This document shows, in pieces, positions 7,525 through 15,288 of a stretch of 33,558 bases of DNA. The stretch's first letter is position 1. Each line of letters starts with the position of its first letter. The position numbers and the translations under genes were made by a program. The notes below the pieces were generated by a model. That model saw only the letters and a list, made by a program, of their open reading frames with translations, did not search any database and was not told the DNA's origin. Source of the DNA: Mycobacterium aquaticum (lineage in GTDB: Bacteria > Actinomycetota > Actinomycetes > Mycobacteriales > Mycobacteriaceae); contig NZ_MVHF01000068.1 of the NCBI RefSeq assembly GCF_002086485.1, forward strand, positions 1 to 33,558. Direction: 5' to 3'.

Positions 7525-7852
7525 GCACGCGCGCGTTCTGCAGGGCGACGGAGCGGGCCAGCCGGGCGTATTTGAGTTCGAGGTCCTTGAAGCGCAGGTA
7601 CGCCGAGAGCGTGACGAAGACGAACGCGATGATGAGCACGTACTCCATCAGGTCCGTACCACGTTTGACGCCAAGCCAATTCGCGACCACCGTGGTGTCG
7701 TCGGGCCGCAGGATCGCGTAGATGCCCGCCACCACGAACAGCACGAAACCGACCTTGACCCACGCCTTGGACCGGGCACTGCGGCGCGAGTTCAACAGGT
7801 ACACCAGCAGCGCCAGCACCGAGACGATCAGCAGTGCCTGAATCCAGTTCAC
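7508..7852 (-). CDS. Small DUF2304 membrane protein, Rv3632-like
   Basis: About 114 residues with three hydrophobic helices: 'WIQALLIVSVLALLVYLL' (N-terminal), 'VKVGFVLFVVAGIYAIL' and 'LMEYVLIIAFVFVTLSAYL'. A charged C-terminus 'RFKDLELKYARLARSVALQN' may form a coiled coil. The GTG start overlaps the stop of the glycosyltransferase gene (GTGA, 7849-7852). A strong AGGAGG ribosome binding site lies 8 nt upstream inside that gene. The position matches M. tuberculosis Rv3632, reported as a small membrane partner that raises the activity of the polyprenyl-phosphate glycosyltransferase Rv3631 (PpgS). The likely role is to anchor or stimulate the upstream glycosyltransferase at the membrane. Confidence 0.8.
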   Translation of the reverse strand: MNWIQALLIVSVLALLVYLLNSRRSARSKAWVKVGFVLFVVAGIYAILRPDDTTVVANWLGVKRGTDLMEYVLIIAFVFVTLSAYLRFKDLELKYARLARSVALQNARVPTEDD

Positions 7853-8547
7853 CGGGACAACCTCCTGCGTAACAGCCCGTCGAAGACGATGTTGACGCCG
7901 TTGAGCAACGGCTGTCCCTTCGACTTCGAGTAGTCGGTGTAGAGAATCTCGACCGGCTCTTCGGCCACCCGCCACTGGTTTTCGTATGCCAATGCGATGA
8001 ATTCGCCTGCGTGGCTCATGCCACTCATCGTCAGGTTGAGCGAATCGGCCACTTTTCGATCGAACACCCGCAACCCGTTGTGCGCGTCGGTCAGGCCGAG
8101 CGCCCGGCTCTGAGGGCTGAGAAATGCCGCGGCCCGCAGGATGATCCGCTTGAGCGGCGGGGTGTGGGTGACCGCACCGGCGAAGCGGGTTCCGATGACC
8201 AGGTCGACGTCGTCGGCGCTGAGCCGGTCGATCATCCGCACCACGTCCTTGACCTGGTGCTGACCGTCGGCGTCGAACGTCACGAACACCGCGGCTCCGG
8301 GTTGGCGACGGGCGTATTCCACCCCGGTCTGGATGGCGGCCCCCTGGCCCAGGTTCACCGGGTGCGGTACGACGTGCGCGCCCGCGGCGAAGGCCTGCTC
8401 GGCGGTGTTGTCGCGGCTGCCGTCATCCACACAGACCACGTGAGGGAAAACGGAGCGAACGTCGGAGATGACGTCGCCGATGATGGTCGCCTCGTTGAAG
8501 GCGGGAATGACGATCCAGACGTCGTGGTAGCGGGTGTCGATGGGCAC
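7849..8547 (-). CDS. ppgS: Family 2 polyprenyl-phosphate glycosyltransferase (PpgS-like)
   Basis: About 232 residues of a GT-A family 2 enzyme without membrane segments. It has 'WIVIPAFNEA' (11-20), 'CVDDGSRDNT' with Asp41/Asp42, 'NLGQGAAIQTGVEYA' and the metal-binding 'FDADGQHQ' (D92-A-D94). This resembles dolichyl-phosphate-mannose-type synthases. Location and partner match M. tuberculosis Rv3631 (PpgS), which makes polyprenyl-phosphate-GalNAc for the galactosamine substituent of arabinogalactan. Whether this species uses GalNAc is not known from sequence; other sugars are possible. GTG 8547 is the chosen start (AGGAG 10 nt upstream, inside the previous gene's end); the TTG just before it is an alternative. 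The gene is coupled to the DUF2304 gene by a 4-bp overlap. Confidence 0.75.
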   Translation of the reverse strand: MPIDTRYHDVWIVIPAFNEATIIGDVISDVRSVFPHVVCVDDGSRDNTAEQAFAAGAHVVPHPVNLGQGAAIQTGVEYARRQPGAAVFVTFDADGQHQVKDVVRMIDRLSADDVDLVIGTRFAGAVTHTPPLKRIILRAAAFLSPQSRALGLTDAHNGLRVFDRKVADSLNLTMSGMSHAGEFIALAYENQWRVAEEPVEILYTDYSKSKGQPLLNGVNIVFDGLLRRRLSR

Positions 8548-8554
8548 CAAACTA

Positions 8555-9811
8555 CTACTCCTGTCCTGCCGATGCCCGGCCCAGCGCCACCAGATGCACG
8601 GCGATTCCGACCAGCGGTGCACAGAGCAGGGCGATCACGGTGCGGTTTTCCAGACCGACAGGGAGCAGCAACAGAGCCACGGCCGCCACGGTCGCGATGA
8701 TCCAGCCCGCCGCGTAGGCCCGGTGCAGCGCCGCGGCGACGGCCGCCGCGCCGGTCAGCGTCAGCATCGCGATCGCCACGGCGCCTGCGGTCAACCAGGC
8801 CAGCAGTGCGCCGTCGGCGCGGTACTCGGGGCCGAACGCCACCTGCAGCAGCCAGGGCCCGAGCAGCCCCGCCGCCAGCACCCCGACCGCCCCCAGTCCC
8901 GCGACCACGGCGGCCGGTGCCACCAGCGCCCGCAGCCGTGCGCTGCGCTGGTCCACGAAGTGCGCGATCAGGTTGCCCTGCATCGCCGTCAGCGGCACCA
9001 GCAGCGGGGCCCGGGTCAGCGTCACCGCCAGGATCACCACACCGCCTGCGGCGCCGAGATCCGCCGAGGTGGCCTTCAGCAGCACCGGGAAGCCCATCAC
9101 CAGGATCGCGCTGGCGCCCGCGGCGGCGATGGAATGCGCGGCGCCACGTAGGAAGGTCCCGGCGCCACCCGCGGTGACCAGTTCGGCCGCGAGCCGGGTC
9201 GCCGGCGAGGCGATCAGCAGGATCAGCCACGCCACCGCGCCGGCGACGGTGGCCCACAGAAAACCGACGAGTTCCCAGCCGAGCACGACGGTGCCCGCCG
9301 CGACGGCGACGCGGATGACGGCGTCGGTCACCATCAGCGCGCCGTACTGCGACCAGCGGTTCACCCCGGCCAGCATGCCCAGCAGCGTCGCGTGCATGCA
9401 GAACCCGGCGAGGCCCGCGCTGAGCAACACGACGCTGAGCACGGGCGATTCGACGAACACATGCCGAGCCCACAGCGGTGAGGTACCCGCGATCACCAGC
9501 GCCGCGACCAGCCCGACCAACGCGGCCACCCGCAGCGGGTGGGTGCGGGGCCCCGGTCCGACGTAGGGGTTCACCGATACCGCCCGCACCTCGCGGGTGG
9601 CCTCTTGCAAAAGGCCGTTGGCGGCTCCGGTGACCAGGCCGAACGCGCCCCAGAACACGCTGAACACCGAGAATCCCGCCGGTTCGAGAGCCCTGGCGGC
9701 CAGGTAGAGCACGGCGTAGCCGCACAGCGCGGTGATCGCGGTGGCCGCCCCGACCGTGGCGACGCTGCTGCGCGTGACGGGGCCTGGCGATGCGACGCCG
9801 CCGTCGGTCAC
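8555..9811 (-). CDS. Polysaccharide flippase-like membrane protein, Rv3630-like
   Basis: About 418 residues with roughly twelve hydrophobic segments spread over the whole length, such as 'VGAATAITALCGYAVLYLAARAL' near the start and 'IIATVAAVALLLLPVGLENRTVIALLCAPLVGIAVHLV' at the end. Topology and the 'GFSVFSVFWGAFGLV' segment after the first helix suit the Wzx/MOP oligosaccharide-flippase superfamily. The matching M. tuberculosis neighbour is Rv3630. It would move a polyprenyl-linked sugar or polymer across the membrane; the substrate is inferred only from the adjacent PpgS-like gene. The GTG start at 9811 overlaps the M1 peptidase stop (GTGA, 9808-9811), and 7 nt separate it from the glycosyltransferase gene. 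Confidence 0.7.
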   Translation of the reverse strand: MTDGGVASPGPVTRSSVATVGAATAITALCGYAVLYLAARALEPAGFSVFSVFWGAFGLVTGAANGLLQEATREVRAVSVNPYVGPGPRTHPLRVAALVGLVAALVIAGTSPLWARHVFVESPVLSVVLLSAGLAGFCMHATLLGMLAGVNRWSQYGALMVTDAVIRVAVAAGTVVLGWELVGFLWATVAGAVAWLILLIASPATRLAAELVTAGGAGTFLRGAAHSIAAAGASAILVMGFPVLLKATSADLGAAGGVVILAVTLTRAPLLVPLTAMQGNLIAHFVDQRSARLRALVAPAAVVAGLGAVGVLAAGLLGPWLLQVAFGPEYRADGALLAWLTAGAVAIAMLTLTGAAAVAAALHRAYAAGWIIATVAAVALLLLPVGLENRTVIALLCAPLVGIAVHLVALGRASAGQE

Positions 9812-11157
9812 AGCGGTGGCAGGGCTTTCGAATACAGCCAGGCCTGCCACAGTGGCTGCAGCGACTCGTCGGTGTAGCGCGTGGCCAGCCCCGTGAAGTC
9901 GTCGGTGAACGCGGTGCTGTGCCGGTACTTGGTTGTCCAATCCTGCAGCAGCGCAAAGAAATTCTTGTCACCGATGCGGTTGCGCAGCACGTGCAGCGTC
10001 AATGCGCCGCGCTTGTAGACGCGGTCGTCGAACATGTCCTGCGGGCCAGGGTCGGACAACAGCAGATTCTGCGGCAGGTCTGAGAGCTTGTGGTGGTAGC
10101 GGCGGGCCCATTCTGCGGCGCTCGGCCCGCCGCTGTTCTCCGACCACAGCCATTCGGCGTAGCAGGCGAAGCCCTCGTGCAGCCAGATGTCGCGCCAGTG
10201 CCTGGCGGTCACCGAATTGCCGAACCACTGGTGGGCCAGCTCGTGGGCGATGAGCCGTTCGGCGCCGCGGTGCCCGTCGCAGTGGTTGGCGCCGAAGATC
10301 GAAATGCCTTGCGCCTCAAGGGGGATTTCCAGATCGTCGTCGGTGACCACCACGGTGTAGCCGGTGGCGAGCGGGTATGGCCCGAACAGTTTGACGAACA
10401 ACTTCATCATCTGCGGTTGCCGGTCGAAGTCGTGGTCGAAGTCGCGTTTGAGCCGGGGCGGCAGCACCGCGTGCATCGGTACCGGGGACTTGGCCAACCG
10501 GTGCCGCTCGTACATGCCGATCTGCAGGGTCATCAGGTAACTCGAGGTCGGCTCGGCCTGCTCATAGGTCCACACGGTGTGCCCGGCCCGGACCCTGCGA
10601 GAAACCAAGTCGCCGTTGGCGATTGCGTAGTACGGACTGTCGGTGCTGATCTCGACGCGGTAGCTGGCCTTGGCGCTCGGGTGGTCGTCGCACGGGTACC
10701 AGGTGGCCGCGCCGTTGGGTTGCCCGGCGACCAGGGCGCCGTTCGACAGCTCCTCGAAACCGACTTCGCCCCAATAGGTGTCGATGGGACGCGGGTTGCC
10801 GCTGTAGCGGACCAGCACGGTCATCGCGGCGCCGGCAGGCAACGCTGAGGCCAACGTGATGAGCAATTTGCCGTTCGAACATCGGAATTGGGCGGGCCTG
10901 CGGCCGTTCACCGAAACCCTCGACACCGACAAGGTTTGCGCGAGGTCGAGGGTGAACGTGCGCAATTGCGCCAGCGTGACGGCCGTGATGGTGGCCGACC
11001 CGGCCAGCCGATTGGCCGACACCTTGTACTCGAGCTCGAGTTCGTAGCGCGACACCCGGTAGCCGAAGTTGCCGTTGCCCGGCAGGTACGGGTCGATGAC
11101 GGGAGCGGGGGAGGCCTTCTTCGCGGCTTTCTTGGCCGCCTTGTCGGATCGCGTCAC
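9808..11157 (-). CDS. M1-family zinc metallopeptidase
   Basis: About 449 residues. The gluzincin motif is complete: 'HELAHQWFG' (H305, E306, H309), followed 18 residues later by the third zinc ligand E328 in 'WLHEGFACYAEW'. The N-terminal beta domain is present. Where M1 aminopeptidases usually have GxMEN, this protein has 'EIPLEAQGISIFG' (about 277-289), so the exopeptidase loop is altered. There is no signal peptide; the N-terminus is instead Lys/Ala-rich (KAAKKAAKKA). The length is shorter than PepN (about 850) and matches the compact actinobacterial M1 group. It overlaps the NRPS gene (GTGA, 11154-11157) and the flippase gene, so it is made with both. It may trim or process a peptide product of the operon; this is inference. 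Confidence 0.85.
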   Translation of the reverse strand: MTRSDKAAKKAAKKASPAPVIDPYLPGNGNFGYRVSRYELELEYKVSANRLAGSATITAVTLAQLRTFTLDLAQTLSVSRVSVNGRRPAQFRCSNGKLLITLASALPAGAAMTVLVRYSGNPRPIDTYWGEVGFEELSNGALVAGQPNGAATWYPCDDHPSAKASYRVEISTDSPYYAIANGDLVSRRVRAGHTVWTYEQAEPTSSYLMTLQIGMYERHRLAKSPVPMHAVLPPRLKRDFDHDFDRQPQMMKLFVKLFGPYPLATGYTVVVTDDDLEIPLEAQGISIFGANHCDGHRGAERLIAHELAHQWFGNSVTARHWRDIWLHEGFACYAEWLWSENSGGPSAAEWARRYHHKLSDLPQNLLLSDPGPQDMFDDRVYKRGALTLHVLRNRIGDKNFFALLQDWTTKYRHSTAFTDDFTGLATRYTDESLQPLWQAWLYSKALPPL

Positions 11158-14100
11158 GCGGCGGTTTCCTCGGGGTTCTTGGCCCCTTTGTCTGCAGCCG
11201 AGCCGCCGCGCTTCTTGCCGAACAGGTTCCACGGCGCGATCGGATTGCCCTGCCAGCGCGTCGACGCCGGAACCTCGTCGCCGCGCATCACCAGCGAGCC
11301 GGGGCCCACCGTGGCCCCGGCGCCCAGCCGGGCCGCAGGCAGCGCCACACAGTGCGGTCCGAGCGTCGCACCGTCCTCAAGCACCACGCTGTCCAGCCGC
11401 ATGATGCGGTCGTGGAACAGGTGGGTCTGCACCACACAGCCGCGGTTCACCGTGGCCGCGGTGCCCAGCGTGACCAGATCGGCCTCGGGAAGCCAGTAGG
11501 TTTCGCACCACACGCCGCGTCCGATCGAGGCGCCGAGCCCGCGCAGCCACAGGTTCATCACGGGGGTGCCGCTGGCCGCCCGGGCGAACCACGGTGCCGC
11601 GACGGTTTCGACGAAGGTGTCCGACACCTCGTTGCGCCACACGAACGATGACCACAGCGGATGTTCGACGGCGCGAATCCGCCCGATCACCAACCACTTC
11701 GCCACCACCGCGATGGCGCCCGCGACAGCGCCTGCGGCCAGCAGCACGATGCCGCTGGCCAGCGCGGTCCACAGATATCCGATGCGGATGGCCGCAGCCT
11801 GCAGGGCGCCGAGCACCGCGACACCGATCCCGAACGTGACGATCACCGGGATGATGCGGCAGGTCTCGACGGTGCCGCGCATGATCTTGAGGCGGTTCGA
11901 CGGGTGGAACGTGCGCAGCGCGTCGGCCGCGGTCGGGTTGCGGCGCAAGCGGACCGGAGGACTGCCGAGCCACGATGACCCGGCCTTGGCCTTGTGCGGG
12001 GCGGCCGAGAGCACCGCGACCAGGCCGTCATCGGGCACCTTGCGGCCCGGCTGGGTGATGCCCGAATTGCCGAGGAAGGCCCGCTTGCCGATGGTGGCCT
12101 TCGCGACGTGGATCCAGCCGCCGCCCAATTCATAAGAGGCCACCATGGTGTCGTCGGCCAGGAACGCGCCGTCCTGCACCTCGGTGAACTTCGGGGTGAA
12201 CAGCGCCGTCGAAATCTCGGTGTCCTTACCCACTTTCGCGCCGAGCACCCGCAGCCACCACGGCGTGAGCAGGCTGGCGTAGATGGGGAACAGGTAGTTG
12301 CGGGCCGCGTCCATAAGCCGTTCGGTGGCCCACAGCTGCCAACCCACGCGGCTGCGCACCGGGTGATAGCCCTCCGACAGGCGAAGGGACAGCAGCCGCA
12401 CCCCGATCACGGTCAGTGCGGCGTAGACGACCATCGCGACCAGCGCAGCGACCGGCGTCCACGCCAGGGCAGGCAGGATCGCCGCCGTGGGGGACGCGGT
12501 ACCGCGCACGCCCCAGCCGACCACGGCCAGCCCGACACCGAGTGCGGCCAGCGGCAGGCTGCCCAGCAATATCGAGGTGACGCCGTACACCGCCACCCAC
12601 ACCGGGGCCCGGCCCGGCCGGTGGTCGGGCCATGGATGACGGGCCTTGCCCGACTTCACCGCAGGCGAGCCCTTCCAGAACTGGCCGTTCTTCACCTTGC
12701 CGACCACGGCGGAGCCGGGGGCCACATCGGCGTTCTTGCCGACGGTCGCCCCGGGCAGCAGCGTGGTGCGCGCCCCGATGGTGGCGTCGTTGCCGATCGA
12801 CACCGGCCCGACGTGGAAGAGGTCCCCGTCGATCCAGTGCCCGGTGAGGTCCACCTCGGGTTCGACGGAAGCACGGTGGCCGAGCTTGAGCATGCCGGTC
12901 ACCGGAGGCGCCGAGTGCAGGTCGACGCCCTTGCCGACGCTGTTGCCCAGCGCCCGGGCGTAGTAGACCATCCACGGCGCGCCCGCGAGGTTCTCCGCGC
13001 CGCTGGCGTCGGCCAGCCGCTCGGCGATCCAGACCCGCAGGTGCACGGCGCCGCCGCGGCGGTAGGTGCCCGGCTCCAGCCCGGTCAGCAGCATGCGCGC
13101 GAACAGCACGGCGATGCCCATGCGGCCCACGGGCGTGATGAAGACGAGGAATCCGGCCAGCAACCACCACCAGTTCACCGGCGTGGCCCACGGCACGATC
13201 CGCGCCGCCGCGGCGACGTTGTTGAGCAGCGCCAGCCACACCACCCACTGCACGCCGGTCAGGGTGGCCAGTGGCAGGGACAACGCCACCTGAGCAGCCT
13301 GGGTGAGCCAGGGCGTCGGTTTCACCACCCGGGTTTCCACCTGCGGCGGCGGCTTGAGTTCGTCGAGGTATCCGGCGAGCGAACCGAGCCGCGGGTGGTC
13401 GTACAGGTCGGCGACGGTCACCTGCGGGTACTTCTGCCGCAGTGCGGCCACCAGCTGTGCTGCCGACAACGAACCGCCGCCGAGCGCGATGAAGTCGGCC
13501 TCCGGACCGTCGACGGCGGTGCCGAGGACGTCGCGCCACAGTCCGGCCAGCCAGCCCAGGGTGCCGCCGAGGTCGGGGGCGTCCTGCTCGGTCTCGCCGG
13601 GTGGCGGCCAGGGCAGCGCGTTGCGGTCCACCTTGCCCGATGTGCGGGTCGGCAACTCGTCGAGCAGCACCAGCCGGGGCACCAGCGCGGCGGGCAGTGC
13701 CTCCGACAGCGAGGCCCGGGCGGCGGCGAGGTCGAACTCGGGATCGGCGCTGGCGATGTAGCCGACCAGCAGCGGGGTGCCGCTGGCGGTCTTGCGGACC
13801 GCCGCCGCGCCGCCGCTGACGCCGGGAAGGTTGACCAGCGCGTTGTCGACCTCGCCCAACTCGATGCGCCTGCCGCCGACCTTGACCTGATCGTCGGCGC
13901 GGCCCTGGAAGTAGAGGCCGTCCGGTTCCAGACGCACCAGGTCGCCGCTGCGGTACGCCCGGCTCCAGCCCAGCGTCGGCATCGGCGCGTACTTCTCGGC
14001 GTCCTTCTCCGGATCCAAGTACCGGGCGAGGCCCACGCCGCCGATCACCAATTCGCCGACCTCACCGAATGCGACCTGCCGGCCGTTCGCGTCCACGACG

Positions 14101-15092
14101 GCCAGATCCCAGCCGGGCAGCGGCAGCCCGATGCTGACCGGCCCCTGCCCGTCCAGCTTGGCTCCGCACGCCACGACCGTGGCCTCGGTGGGTCCGTAGG
14201 TGTTCCACAGCTCGCGCCCGTCCACCGCGAGGCGCTGCGCGAGCTCGGGCGGGCAGGCCTCGCCACCGAAGATCAGCAGGCGCACGGCCTCAAGCGCTTC
14301 GGCGGGCCACAGCGCGGCGAGTGTCGGCACCGTCGACACCACCGTGATGTCGCGGCTCACCAGCCACGGACCCAGATCCATGCCGCTGCGCACCAGCGAT
14401 CGGGGTGCAGGCACCAGGCAGGCCCCGTGTCGCCAGGCCAGCCACATCTCCTCGCAGGACGCGTCGAACGCCACCGACAAGCCGGCGAGCACCCGGTCGC
14501 CGGGCCCGATCGGGTTCTCCTGCAGGAACATTCGTGCTTCGGCGTCGACGAACGCGGCTGCGCTGCGGTGCGTCACCGCCACGCCCTTGGGTGTTCCGGT
14601 CGATCCGGAGGTGAAGATGATCCAGGCGTCGTCACGAACCAGCGGCGCCGCCGCGCGCCAGCCTCGCGATGACCCGGGGCCCCGGACCAGGCCTCCCTCG
14701 GTGATCACGCCAACGACGTTGGCCTCGCCGAACACCAGCTGAGCGCGTTCGTCGGGATCGTCGGCGTCCACCGGCACGTACGCCGCGCCTGCCGCCAGGG
14801 TGGCCAGGATCGCCACGTAGAGGGCGTAGGTGCCAGACGGCATCCGGATCCCGATCCGGTCGCCGCGGCCGATGCCGCGCGCCGCGAGCCAGGCCACGCT
14901 GTCCTCGATGTCGGTGAGCAGCTCGGCGTAGGTGAGCTGCACCGTCCCGTCGTCCAGCGCGGGCGCGTCGGGGAATCGCTGGGCGGTGTCGCGCAGGATG
15001 TCGACGAGCGTCCGGGGCTCGGGCGCCGCAGAGGAAAGCACGTATTGCGCAGGAATCGCGTGCTCGGCGTGTGCTTCATCCGCAGCTGTCAC
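11154..15092 (-). CDS. Pls/PosA-family non-ribosomal peptide synthetase (poly-amino-acid synthetase-like)
   Basis: This 1312-residue membrane NRPS has an adenylation domain (about 25-495; TSGSTGTPKG at 161-170, 'NTYGPTEAT' near 300, 'YRSGDL' near 380, SGKVDR with K487). A carrier domain follows with 'LGGGSLSA' (S541 for phosphopantetheine). The rest is a long C-terminal half with about six membrane helices between three left-handed beta-helix (hexapeptide-repeat) blocks, near 715-815, 950-1045 and 1190-1285. This is the architecture of epsilon-poly-L-lysine synthetase (Pls) and its PosA relatives, which make isopeptide-linked homopolymers without condensation or thioesterase domains. The specificity residues read by eye as D210, A211, E214, S253, I274, G276, T298, V306, V307, K487, like known lysine-activating pockets. 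The GTG start has a TAGTTT box 6 nt upstream. It is first of a five-gene operon. Confidence 0.85.
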   Translation of the reverse strand: MTAADEAHAEHAIPAQYVLSSAAPEPRTLVDILRDTAQRFPDAPALDDGTVQLTYAELLTDIEDSVAWLAARGIGRGDRIGIRMPSGTYALYVAILATLAAGAAYVPVDADDPDERAQLVFGEANVVGVITEGGLVRGPGSSRGWRAAAPLVRDDAWIIFTSGSTGTPKGVAVTHRSAAAFVDAEARMFLQENPIGPGDRVLAGLSVAFDASCEEMWLAWRHGACLVPAPRSLVRSGMDLGPWLVSRDITVVSTVPTLAALWPAEALEAVRLLIFGGEACPPELAQRLAVDGRELWNTYGPTEATVVACGAKLDGQGPVSIGLPLPGWDLAVVDANGRQVAFGEVGELVIGGVGLARYLDPEKDAEKYAPMPTLGWSRAYRSGDLVRLEPDGLYFQGRADDQVKVGGRRIELGEVDNALVNLPGVSGGAAAVRKTASGTPLLVGYIASADPEFDLAAARASLSEALPAALVPRLVLLDELPTRTSGKVDRNALPWPPPGETEQDAPDLGGTLGWLAGLWRDVLGTAVDGPEADFIALGGGSLSAAQLVAALRQKYPQVTVADLYDHPRLGSLAGYLDELKPPPQVETRVVKPTPWLTQAAQVALSLPLATLTGVQWVVWLALLNNVAAAARIVPWATPVNWWWLLAGFLVFITPVGRMGIAVLFARMLLTGLEPGTYRRGGAVHLRVWIAERLADASGAENLAGAPWMVYYARALGNSVGKGVDLHSAPPVTGMLKLGHRASVEPEVDLTGHWIDGDLFHVGPVSIGNDATIGARTTLLPGATVGKNADVAPGSAVVGKVKNGQFWKGSPAVKSGKARHPWPDHRPGRAPVWVAVYGVTSILLGSLPLAALGVGLAVVGWGVRGTASPTAAILPALAWTPVAALVAMVVYAALTVIGVRLLSLRLSEGYHPVRSRVGWQLWATERLMDAARNYLFPIYASLLTPWWLRVLGAKVGKDTEISTALFTPKFTEVQDGAFLADDTMVASYELGGGWIHVAKATIGKRAFLGNSGITQPGRKVPDDGLVAVLSAAPHKAKAGSSWLGSPPVRLRRNPTAADALRTFHPSNRLKIMRGTVETCRIIPVIVTFGIGVAVLGALQAAAIRIGYLWTALASGIVLLAAGAVAGAIAVVAKWLVIGRIRAVEHPLWSSFVWRNEVSDTFVETVAAPWFARAASGTPVMNLWLRGLGASIGRGVWCETYWLPEADLVTLGTAATVNRGCVVQTHLFHDRIMRLDSVVLEDGATLGPHCVALPAARLGAGATVGPGSLVMRGDEVPASTRWQGNPIAPWNLFGKKRGGSAADKGAKNPEETAA

Positions 15093-15098
15093 GAGTAC

Positions 15099-15104
15099 AA
15101 ACTA
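15099..15104 (-). promoter_or_regulatory. -10 box of the NRPS operon (leaderless)
   Basis: On the minus strand TAGTTT lies 6 nt before the GTG at 15092 and no Shine-Dalgarno is present, so a leaderless mRNA starting at the GTG is likely. The divergent terC leader begins about 50 bp away, so both promoters share a short region. Confidence 0.5.
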
Positions 15105-15155
15105 CTAAGCCTGGGTCTCGGTGGTCGGATCAAGCGCACGGCGTGGCACACTTGT

Positions 15156-15282
15156 CCGTGGAGGGGAGTATTCCTTCGCCGCAGTGTCGTCATCACATCG
15201 GCTGACATGAAGCCGATCGGTGCTGTGGGCCCGGCCGTAAGGCGGGTGGAAGAGACCTCCGGCGTTTTATGACGGCCGGAGG
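15156..15282 (+). ncRNA. yybP-ykoY (Mn2+) riboswitch with SD-sequestering expression platform
   Basis: The leader of terC contains the hallmark elements of the yybP-ykoY manganese aptamer: GGGGAGTA (15163-15170), GTCGTCATCACA downstream, and GGAAGAGACC before the closing helix. GGAGG (15160-15164) can pair with CCTCC (15256-15260) as P1. The same CCTCCGGC (15256-15263) can instead pair perfectly with GCCGGAGG (15275-15282), which contains the terC ribosome binding site. The two pairings are mutually exclusive. With Mn2+ bound, P1 would hold CCTCC and free the ribosome site; without Mn2+ it would be hidden. This predicts a translational ON switch, in line with the family and with terC as a manganese exporter. 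Confidence 0.8.
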
Positions 15283-15288
15283 ATTCCT

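Noticed and set aside
11994..14672. 892-codon open frame on the plus strand opposite the NRPS gene
   Set aside because: It has no recognisable domain, is rich in Arg, Gly, His and Gln as antisense frames of GC-rich genes are, and the minus-strand frame encodes a complete NRPS.
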